Source: Colocasia esculenta (taxonomy: Eukaryota > Streptophyta > Magnoliopsida > Alismatales > Araceae). From it: a stretch of DNA of 64,000 nucleotides. Numbering within the stretch: position 1 is the first letter of the stretch; every line of letters starts with the position of its first letter. A program made the position numbers and the translations under genes. The notes under the pieces were generated by a model. That model was not told the origin of the DNA, searched no databases, and saw only the letters and a list, made by a program, of their open reading frames with translations. Positions 42,979 to 53,118 of this stretch are shown one piece after another. Location of the stretch: NCBI GenBank assembly GCA_014218235.1, contig CM024766.1:70607207-70671206 (forward strand), given 5' to 3'.

Positions 42979-44862
42979 GCAATTAACCCACCCACTTCGT
43001 CCATGTATGTGTCTAGGAGGTTTCTATCATTTTTATGAGATTTTATCGTGTCCTGGATTCCCCCATTCTTCTTGTATTTGGAGCTCGGTTTGTCTTTTTG
43101 CACAGACCGGAACTTGACGGCAAGATCCCTTGCCGTCAAGCTCTTCGATTAGCGGCCAACGATTTTGTCGTTAATCTCCTTTAACGGCCAGACTGTGCCA
43201 TTAAGTTCTTCAGGACAGAACAATGAGCTGTTCTCTCCTCCTATATGATTCCGATGTGTTTTCGCATGAGGATATATTGTAAACACTATATGTTATGTAA
43301 TATGGTTAATGGAATGTGTTTGTGATACTTTTATACTTTTCTGTGATTTATCTAAGTTGTTAGAATTATGTGAAATGCATGTGAAATGAAGATCATGGGT
43401 ATGGTAGCTTACTGTTTGCATGATCCGTGTGTAATTTCACTTCCATAAAATTTCCAGATGATGTAAATGCATGACAGTCCATGTCCCGAAAACTTGGGAA
43501 TTTTCCCATGATTATGAAACTTGTTAAAATTTCTGTATTAGAAAATAGAGAGCATGCCTAAATTGTTTTAAAACTTCGGAAAATTGCATGTTGTGCACAA
43601 ATTTTGGGAAAAATTTCTGTGACGTTATGAATGATAGGTACAGACCTGTGAATGGTCAAATCGAACATTCATGTTATGTTCCATGATAATTTGAATTATA
43701 AATGGCATGAGATTGAATGTTTTAATTTCTATAAATGTAATATGACTCAGAAAAATATGAAAATTTGCATGTGTGATCATAAACCTGAAATTAGTATGTG
43801 GTTAAATTCTCATGTTATTTGGATAACTATAGAGTGCTCTATGAAATTTCTATGCGAAAATGAGTGCTTAACGCATGCTAATATGAACATGGTTGATTAT
43901 GTATGTTTCAACCTGATCAGTGTAAGGTACTAAATGTTTGATTTCTGTCAGCAGTAGTATCATGAATAGGAAAATAGAGCCATGTCTATAAGTGAGAAAA
44001 TGTAAAGACATGTGTATATCATGTGTAATATGTGTGTTAAAATCGGAATGTGTAATGTGTAAAAATGTGCCATGTGTGACACTGCTTCCATAGAGGGCTG
44101 TGGAACCGTACCATGGAAAAGTCCCCATGGGAAGGTTCAATGTGTTAAGATCCTAAGGGCATTAGGATGAAATTCTGGAGGTGGACAAGTACCACTGGTT
44201 AGGGTGGAGACTTGTTCTCCCGGTTTGCGCAGTCCAAGAGTCGTCACTGTGTTGCCTAGGTGGTGTCTATGTGTATGTGTTATGTGATGTGTCCTTCTAA
44301 TGGTGGTTTGGACTATGTCACGGCACTAAATTGTGAAATGTGAATGTGAATATGTGTAAATTGTGTAGTGTGAATATGTGTAAACGTGCAATGTGTAGAA
44401 AGAGAACTATGTGAATGAGTAATTGTGCAAACATGTGAAACCAATGTGTTAGATTGTGAAATTGTGATTCATGATATGCTAATGTGAAATAATGTTATAA
44501 CAACAACCTTAAAGTGTATGAAATGATAGTGTGCATGTGCAAGAATGTGTAGAAACCATGATAGGAATGTTTCCTTTTATGCATGTGAGAATCCCATGTT
44601 AGTTGCTATCATGTTGTAGCTTAATGTGATTGAATGAGTAGTAAGCATGTGATAGGATATTTATTTTGGAATGTCTTAAGTCATGTACCATATGTTTTAA
44701 ATTTTGTAGAAATATCATGATATGTTGTCTCTTATCAATGTACACGCATGCTATATGTTTTGCTTCGTGAATTGGAATGTAGAACCTACTGTGTATGCAT
44801 GAATGATGTGTATGGAGTTATTTGCTGAGTCTTTTAGACTCACTCCTTGCTTCGGCGTACAG
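42979..44862 (+). other. Putative LTR leader intron (GC-AG), inner chromovirus 5' LTR
   Basis: Donor AGAG|GCAATT (the 3' LTR copy at 50936 keeps GCAAGT), acceptor TTCGGCGTACAG. The perfect hairpin TGAGTC-TTTTA-GACTCA (44826-44842) is 20 nt before the intron end. The 3' LTR copy is 50936-52803 with its hairpin at 52767-52783. Confidence 0.5.
43113..43140. repeat. Perfect inverted repeat in the LTR
   Basis: CTTGACGGCAA, loop GATCCC, TTGCCGTCAAG: an 11-bp perfect stem. It is conserved in the 3' LTR copy (51070-51097). The outer element has looser TTGACGGCAA and TTGCCGCCAAG arms at the matching place. Confidence 0.9.
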
Positions 44863-45269
44863 ATTTAGTTGGTCACCCGACACCTTTGGAGGAGACAGTG
44901 GAGAGTGACTCCGAGCGTGGCGAGTAGCTTGGTGGAGTCGACGTTGTGACTTTTGCTTTGATAGTATGTAGTTGAGGTATTGTAATTGAAACATTATGTA
45001 ATTGTGGACGAGCTATGTAATTTGATTTTAGTATTTTATTTATGTGGACTTTAGTTCTCTTAAAAATTGTTATTTGAACCATGTATGTTAAATGTGGATG
45101 ATGAAATGAAATGACAAGTAGTTCTTTACTTCCGCTACTCTGTATCTATATTTATGAGCATCTCAGCCATGTGTACTAGTGTTGGGTAAATGTCCCACTG
45201 TGACGGGACTCACTATACCGACGTGGATTGGTATAATTATACCGGTATAAGGACGGTCGTCGCAGAGAT

Positions 45270-45281
45270 TGGTATCAGAGC
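45270..45281 (+). other. tRNA-iMet primer binding site of the inner chromovirus
   Basis: TGGTATCAGAGC, five bases after the 5' LTR end. Confidence 0.92.
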
Positions 45282-45459
45282 CCACCGGTTGAGATTACAC
45301 ATGAATATATATATAAGTCATCATCCCCATTACATGCTAAGTCTACATAGGAATGTCCACATGTGTAGAAAACATTAATAATGAGTGGAAAATAGATAAG
45401 AAAAATGGTTAGGAAATTAAATAGCATAGCTCTAATGGTGGCTGAAATTTATTGCAGCC

Positions 45460-46617
45460 ATGGCTTCGAGAGGTAGACGTGGTGGTGTGCCTGCTCGTTA
45501 GGGCGAGCAAAGGTGTGAGGAGCAGGCGGAGCAGCAGGCCCCGTCACCACATGGTCCTGTACTTCCCCCACCGCCGCCTGTGGATTATGAAGTGTTAATG
45601 CAAGGTTTGGTGCAGACCATGCAGACGTAGGCCCACACCCAGGGTGCACTCCAGGCTCAGTTGGAGGCTCAGGTTAGCATAATCAATCAAAGTATAGTCT
45701 GTTTTATTTAATTGTATGATGTTATGTTGAATGTGTATTATTTGTTGTTTGATGTAGCAGGCTCAAGTTCCAGCTCAGGACCATGGTGGACCTTCCATCA
45801 TGGAAAGATTCAAGAGGATGCTGCCACCCTCTTTTAAGGGGGAGAGCGATCTGTTACTAGCAGAAAGCTGGATGAGGGAGATCGAGAAGATCTTCCGGGC
45901 TATTAGGTGTGCAGACGATGATAAGGTTACTTTAGCCACCTATATGCTACAGGTATGTGCTAGTCTTATTTGTTTATATCCCCTGTTAAGTTGAAGTTGT
46001 TTAGTTGGTGCTTATGAAGGTTATGTTATAGGAGAGAGCTGATGTGTGGTGGGCTTCATTACTGCATACCCGATTCGAGGACGAAGCTATTGACGTGGCT
46101 TGGGACGAGTTCATGAGGCTCTTTCGGGCCATGTTCGTTCCCGAGCATATCCAGGACAGGATGGAGCAGGAGTTCCTCTCCTTGACTCAAGGCTCCATGA
46201 CCATGCTCGAGTATGAGGCCAGGTTTGCAGAATTATCTAACCTCATATCGTGACAGATGAGCGCAAGAAAGTAAAGAAGTTTGTGATGGGCCTGAAGCCA
46301 TCACTGAGGACGAGGCTAGTGGCGTTTGAACATCGTACCTTGGGCAACAGTATCTGGAAGAGAAGAAGGCTTCGCAGAAGAGGCCTGCAGCTACGTTCCA
46401 GCGGCAGGACAAGAAGAAAGCAGTGTACCAAGCACCGCAGCGTCCGGTAACAACCAGCAGTGCACAGGTACCTTCTCAACGTTCCCCTGGTGTGAAGAAT
46501 GAGTGTCCCCATTGCGGGAAGACACATGGTGGTACAGAGTGTTGGATGATTGTGGGGAAATGCTTGAAGTGCGGAAGCAGCGACCACAAGATCAAGGATT
46601 GTTCGAGACTTCAGTAG
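45460..46617 (+). pseudogene. Gag of the inner chromovirus, with two putative introns
   Basis: Starts at ATG 45460 just after acceptor-like TTTATTGCAG. Exon 1 (45460-45672) is 213 nt, the same length as in the outer element. Intron 1 is 45673-45757 (GTTAGC...GATGTAG), exon 2 is 45758-45952 (195 nt), and intron 2 is 45953-46031 with donor CAG|GTATGT and acceptor TTATAG, splitting TYMLQ from ERADVWW. Exon 3 has MFVPEHIQDRMEQEF, SLTQGSMTMLEYEARFAEL and a CCHC knuckle pair region (CPHCGKTHGGTEC, CLKCGSSDHKIKDC). Exon 1 has two TAG codons. Small deletions near 46243 and 46350 shift the frame. A TAG at 46615 separates gag from protease in the same frame. Confidence 0.78.
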
Positions 46618-49600
46618 GGAGTCCAGCGCGGAGCGCCAGCCCCAGCAGTGATAGTAGCAGCAACGCCAGCTATAGGAAGACCAGGAAGGCCTCGAGCCCC
46701 AGCTCGAGTGTTTGCTCTAGCACGAGAGGATGCCGAGCAGGCGGAGCATGTCACCGAAGGTACGATTTTACTTCTAGGTGTGCACGCTCGGGTTTTGTTT
46801 GATACGGGTGCCACTCACTCGTTCATTTCCGAGCGGTTCGCTAGGCAGTTAGCTCTAGAGTCAGCCATAGAGTATGAGGAGTTAGAGGTCCCTTTGTCTG
46901 TACACACACCTGCGGGTATGGTATCGACTAGGAAGTGCATTCCGTCGTTACCTGTGTGCATTGAAGATAGAGTCCTAGATGGGTGTTTCTTCTTGCTAAA
47001 GATGAAGAACCATGATGCTATTCTTGGTTTGGACTGGCTAGAGGAGCACTATGTGTTAGTAGATTGTCGTGGGAAGAGGATTGTTTTCCGCATTCCTAGT
47101 GAGGATGAGTTCTCTCATCCCTTGCCAAGAAACTTGGCAGGAAAGCTAGTCATCTCTGCCATGAAGGCGATGCACATAGTAAACAAGGGTTGTGACGCTT
47201 TTCTTGCCAGCATGGTGTTAGTACCTGAGGTTGATGAGTCACCTACCCTTGCAGAGATCGAGGTAGTGCAGGATTTTTCAGACGTCTTTCCCGATGATTT
47301 GTCTGAATTGCCACCAGATAGAGAGATAGAGTTCACCATAGAGTTGCTTCTGGGCACCTCTCCTATCTCGAAGGCTCCATATCGGGTGGCACCTGCAGAG
47401 TTAGTCGAGTTAAGGAGGCAGTTGCAAGAGTTGCTAGATAAGGGATTTATTCGCCCTAGTGTTTCCCCTTGGGGCGCACTTGTCTTATTTGTGAAGAAGA
47501 AGGATGGATCACTTAGGTTATGCATCGATTACAGGAAGCTAAACTAAGTGACAGTGAAGAACAGGTATCCCTTACCTCGTATTGATGATTTGTTTGACCA
47601 GTTGCAAGATGCATCAGTCTTTTCTAAGATTGATTTGCGATCTGATTATCATCAGTTGAGGATTAGGAGTGAGGATGTGTCCAAGACGACATTTAGAACC
47701 CGTTATGGACATTATGAGTTTTTGGTCCTTCCTTTCGGGTTGACCAACGCCCCTGTAGCATTCATGGATCTCATGAACAGGGTGTTTAGGCCTTATTTAG
47801 ATAGCTTTGTTATAGTGTTTATTGATGATGTGCTGGTCTACTCTCCGGACGAGGCCACACACCGTCAGCATTTGAGGGTAGTGTTAGAGGTTCTTCGTGA
47901 GCATAAGCTGTTTGCTAAATTCAGCAAATGCGATTTCTAGTTGCGCGAGGTTCATTTCCTCGGGCATGTTATCTCTGGTGCTGGTGTTGCAGTTGACCCA
48001 GCAAAGGTCCAGGCAGTTATGGATTGGGAGATTCCCAAGACCCCTTCGGAGATTCGGAGTTTTATTGGTTTGGCTGGTTACTATCGGCGATTTATTGAGG
48101 GATTTTCATCCATCGCTGCCCCATTGACTCAGCTCACCAGAAAGGGAGTGAAGTTTGTTTGGTCCGAGAAGTGTGAGAGTAGTTTTCAATTGTTGAAGAC
48201 TAAGCTCAAGTCAGCTCCGGTGCTAGTCTTGCCAAGCGGTGTAGAGGGTTTTGGTATCTACACGGATGCGTCACGGATTAGCTTAGGCTGTGTGCTAATG
48301 CAGCAAGGAAGGGTAGTGGCATATGCTTCTCGTCAGTTGAAGGAGCATGAGAAGAACTATCCGACTCATGATTTGGAGCTTGCAGTAGTGGTTCATGCAC
48401 TAAAGATCTAGAGGCACTATCTTTATGGTGTCAGATTTGAGGTGTTCATCGAGCACAAGAGCTTGAAGTATCTTTTCTCCCAAAAAGAATTAAACCTAAG
48501 GCAGAGAAGATGGATTGAGTTCTTGAAGGACTATGACTTCGACCTTCAGTATCATCCTGGAAAGGCGAACGTCGTAGCGGATGCTCTGAGCAGGAAGAGG
48601 TCTTTGCTTCAGCAGGATTGGAAGATGTTGGAGGATGCAGCGTGCTCAATGATAGAGTTAGAGCCATCGTTGTGTCAGGCTTTCGTAGCTCAGCTATCAC
48701 TTAGATCCTCAGTATTGGATGAGGTGATCGAGCAGTAGAAAGCCGACCCTAGACTCCTAGAGTTAGTGGGCAAGGCAGGCATTGATCGTGATGAGGGCGG
48801 TGTGATTAGGTTTCATCACCGTGTTTGTGTCCCTGATTTGGTAGATGTTCGTGAGCATGTGTTAGCGGAGGGTCATAGATCGCGATTCTCTATTCATCTG
48901 GGTAACACTAAGATGTACCAGGATTTGAAGAGGTCCTTTTGGTGGTCTGGCATGAAGAGAGATGTGGCAGATTATGTATCCCGGTGTTTAGTATGCCGGC
49001 ATGTGAAGGCCGAGCGACAGCGACCATCCAGCCTTATGCAAAGGATGGAGATCCCAGTATGGAAGTGGGAAGCTGTCACTATGGACTTTGTTTCGGGTTT
49101 GCCTCGATCTAGAAGGGGTAGTGACTCGATTTGGGTAGTTGTAGATAGATTCTCGAAGACTGCACATTTCTTACCTATGAAAAAGAAGCAGTCGGTTGAG
49201 AGTTTAGCTAGATTGTATGTTAGTAGTGTGGTTAGATTGCATGTTGTGCCGAAGTCGATCATTTCGGATCGAGATCCGAGATTTACTTCGAGATTGTGGA
49301 AGGGTCTTCAGGATGCATTAGGTTCGGAGCTGAAGCTCAGTTCGGCATTTCATCCCCAGACAGATGGACAGTCCGAGAGGACTATCCAGACGCTCGAGGA
49401 TATGTTGAGAGCGTGTGTGCTGGATTGGAAGGATGATTGGGAGCGTCATCTACCTTTAGTGGAGTTCGCATACAACAACAGCTTTCATGCGAGCATTAGT
49501 ATGGCTCCATTTGAGGTGTTGTATTGTAGGCCCTGTAGATCTCCTTTATGTTGGGAGGAGACCGGCGATATGCAGTTGATCGGTCCGGAGTTAGTTCAGG

Positions 49601-50121
49601 AGACTTCAGCTAAAATTCAGTTGATTAGGTTGAGGCTTATTGCGGCGCAGGATAGGTAGAAGAGCTACGCCGACAACAGGAGGAAGGATCTAGAGTTCGA
49701 GGTAGGTGAGCATGTCTTCTTGAAGATATCACCTACTCGTGGTGTAGTCAGGTTTGACAGGCATAGTAAGTTAAGCCCTAGATTCATTGGCCCGTATGAG
49801 ATTCTCAGACGATTGGGCAACGTGGCATATGAGCTAGCTTTACCCATAGCTTTAGCTAGTGGTCATCCTGTTTTCCACGTTTCTATGCTCAGGAAGTATG
49901 TCCGAGATCCATCTCATGTGATTAGTCACGAGCCAGTGGAGATCCAGCCAGATCTATCGTATGTGGAGCAACCAGTAGCTATTCTTGACCGGAAGGTTCA
50001 GCATCTCCGGAACAAGAGTATTACGTCGGTAAAGGTTTTATGGCAGAACTTCTCGCGAGAGGAGGCTACTTGGGAGCTTGAGGATGCGATGAAGAAGAAG
50101 TATCCCCGTTTGTTTGAGTAG
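46618..50121 (+). pseudogene. Pol of the inner chromovirus: protease, RT, RNase H, integrase, chromodomain
   Basis: One reading frame for 3.5 kb with five point stops (ending at 47547, 47940, 48411, 48738 and 49659) and no frameshift. Protease: LFDTGATHSFISERFA. RT: CIDYRKLN, FSKIDLRSDYHQLRI, PFGLTNAPVAFMDLM, and the catalytic FIDDVLVYS. RNase H: SRQLKEHEKNYPTHDLELA and DALSRKRS. Integrase: CLVCRHVKAERQ, VVVDRFSKTAHFLP, ISDRDPRFTS, DGQSERTIQTLE (all three acidic residues kept). A C-terminal chromodomain follows (PVAILDRKVQHLRNKSITS, VLWQNFSREEATWELED), ending YPRLFE. This gene order and chromodomain type fit Tekay/Del chromoviruses. All catalytic residues are present, but the stops make it non-functional. 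Confidence 0.9.
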
Positions 50122-50129
50122 TTTTGTTT

Positions 50130-50166
50130 AAACTTCGAGGACGAAGTTTCCTTAAGGGGGAGAGGG
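50130..50166 (+). other. Hairpin and polypurine tract before the 3' LTR (inner element)
   Basis: AAACTTCG-AGGA-CGAAGTTT (50130-50149) is a perfect 8-bp stem, followed by the polypurine tract AAGGGGGAGAGGG (50154-50166) directly before TGTAAGG. The outer element has a mutated hairpin and AAGGGGAGAGGG at 58399-58410. The tract primes plus-strand synthesis. Confidence 0.85.
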
Positions 50167-53118
50167 TGTAAGGCCCTCGAATTTGTTTGTCATTTTATTC
50201 TATTTTATGTGAATTCATGTTTGTGTGTAACTTGTATATGCATATGTAGATATCTATGTACAATATTAGCTAGTGATACTTATGTGTGCATGTGTGTAAA
50301 TAGGTTATAAATATTGTATGTTTGCATGTGTGATGGTGTGTATACTATACCATATATATATACATCGTACGCATGGTTTCTGCATGTTTTTAAGTTCTGG
50401 CCGAAGGGCCAATCGGTGTCAACATGGTGGACGCCCATGATAGTCAACGTCCATATCGTTGGACGTTAATACTTAAATAAACAGCCGTCGATGTGGACGT
50501 TAATATCACTAACATGCATGCACTGCAGACCCCGAAATTTCGGGGGCAAGCTACCTCAACCATTAGGGAGACGTCCCTAACGGCTCTCAAGCCTTCTCAT
50601 CAAGCCCTGCGTGAGTTGAGAGGTCTCTCTCCTATAAACAAACCACTCTTTGCAACCCAAAGACCTTCTCTTGGCTCTTTGCAAGGAGAAGGAGAGAAAC
50701 CCTAAGCCCTGTGAGAAAACCTGAGCTTTGAGAGCTCAGATCTGGCGGTTTGGAGCTTCATCCGGTGATCTACATCGACTAGAAGCTAGGTTGGACATAG
50801 GAGGAGGCTTCCCCAACCTCGGACTGGAAGCTACAACACCACAGAAGACGGAGAGAAGGTGTTTTGGAGGCTTCTTGGGACTTCCCAAGGAGAGCTTCAA
50901 CAACAACTTTGATCCCTTTGGAGATTTTACAAGAGGCAAGTAACCCACCCACTTCGTCCATGTATGTGTCTAGGAGGTTTCTATCATTTTTATGAGATTT
51001 TATCGTGTCCTGGATTCCCCCATTCTTCTTGTATTTGGAGCTCGGTCTGTCTTTTTGCACAGACCGGAACTTGACGGCAAGATCCCTTGCCGTCAAGCTC
51101 TTCGATTAGCGGCCAACGATATTGTCGTTAATCTCCTTTAACGGCCAGACTGTGCCATTAAGTTCTTCAGGACAGAACAGTGAGCTATTCTCTCCTCCTA
51201 TATGATAAATTTCTGATGTGTTTTCGCATGAGGATATATTGTAAACACTATATGTTATGTAATATGTGGAATGAGACTTTTATACTTTTCTGTGATTTAT
51301 CTAAGTGTGAAATGCATGTGAAATGAAGATCATGGGTATGGTAGCTTACTGTTTGCATGATCCGTGTGTAATTTGACTTCCATAAAATTTCTAGATGATG
51401 TAAATGCATGACAGTCCATGTCCCGAAAATTTGGGAATTTTCCCATGATTATGAAACTTGTTAAAATTTCTGTATTAGAAAATAGAGAGCATGCCTAAAT
51501 TGTTTTAAAACTTCGGAAAATTGCATGTTGTGCAAACATTTCGGAAAAAATTTCTATGACATTATGAATGATAGGTACAGACGTGTGAATGGTCAAATCG
51601 AACATTCATGTTATGTTCCATGATAATTTGAATTATAAATGGCATGAGATTGAATGTTTTAATATCTGTAAATGTAATATGACTCAGAAAAATATGAAAG
51701 TTTGCATGTGTGATCATAAACCTGAAATTAGTATGTGGTTAAATTCTCATGTTATTTGGATAACTGTAGAGTGCTCTATGAAATTTCCACGCGAAAACGA
51801 GTGCTCAACGCATGCTAATATGAACATGGTTGATTATGTATGTTACAACCTGATTAGTGTAAGGTGCTGAATGTTTGATTTCTATCAACAGTAGTATCAT
51901 GAATAGGAAACAGAGCCATGCGTATAAGTGAGAAAATGTAAAGACATGTGTATATCATGTGTAATATGTGTGTTAAAATCGGAATGTGTAATGTGTAAGA
52001 ATGTGCCATGTGTGACACTGCTTCCATAGAGGGCCGTGGAACCGTACCATTGAAAAGTCCCCATGGGAAGGTTCAATGTGTTAAGATCCTAAGGGCATTA
52101 GGATGAAATCCTGGAGGGGGACAAGTACCACTGGTTAGGGTGGAGACTTGTTCTCCCGGTCTGCGCAGTCCAAGAGTCGTCACTGTGTTTCCTAGGTGGT
52201 GTCTATGTGTATGTGTTATGTGATGTGTCCTTCTAATGGTGGTTTGGACTATGTGTCACGGCACTAAATTGTGAAATGTGAATGTGAATATGTGTAAATT
52301 GTGTAGTGTGAATATGTGTAAACGTGCAATGTGTAGAAAGAGAACTATGTGAATGAGTAATTGTGCAAACATGTGAAACCAATGTGTTAGATTGTGAAAT
52401 TGTGATCCATGATATGTTAATGTGAAATAATGTTATAACAGCAACCTTAAAGTGTATGAAATGATAGTGTGCATGTGCAAGAATATGTAGAAGCCATGAT
52501 ATGAATGTTTCCTTTTATGCATGTGAGAATCCCATGTTAGTTGCTATCATGTTGTAGCTTAATGTGATTGAATGAGTAGTAAGCATGTGATAGGATATTT
52601 ATTTTGGAATGTCTTAAGTCATGTACCATATGTTTTAAATTTTGTAGAAATACCATGATAGGTTGTCTCTTATCAATGTACAAGCATGCTATATGTTTTG
52701 CTTCGTGAATTGGAATGTAGAACCTACTGTGATGTATGCATGAATGATGTGTATGGAGTTATTTGCTGAGTCTTTTAGACTCACTCCTTGCTTCGACGTA
52801 CAGGTTTAGTTGGTGACCCGACACCTTTGGAGGAGACAGTGGAGAGTGACTCCGAGCGTGGCGAGTAGCTTGGTGGAGTCGACGTTGTGACTTTTGCTTT
52901 CATAGTATGTAGTAGAGGCATTGTAATTGAAACATTATGTAATTGTGGACGAGCTATGTAATCTGATTTTAGTATTTTATTTATGTGGACTTTAGTTCTC
53001 TTAAAAATTGTTATTTGAACCATGTATGTTAAATGTGGATGATGAAATGAAATGACAAGTAGTTCTTTACTTCCGCTACTCTGTATCTATATTTATGAGC
53101 ATCTCAGCCATGTGTACT

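Larger units (their letters stand above)
42210..45264 (+). mobile_element. 5' LTR of the inner chromovirus
   Basis: 3055 bp. U3 has a GGACGT/ACGTCC-type motif block (42455-42545), TATA box CTATAAAC (42675), an AUG-free leader (about 42705-42978), donor-like site (42979, AGAG|GCAATT here and AGAG|GCAAGT in the 3' LTR), a perfect hairpin with TTGACGG arms (43113-43140), a conserved block (44085-44330), hairpin (44826-44842) and acceptor-like GGCGTACAG (44862). The LTR ends five bases before the primer site. Confidence 0.92.

Noticed and set aside
42210..50166. A single large rearranged element instead of two nested ones
   Set aside because: The perfect CCTCT duplication, two sets of primer sites and polypurine tracts, and resumption of the same RT frame after the insertion show two separate elements.
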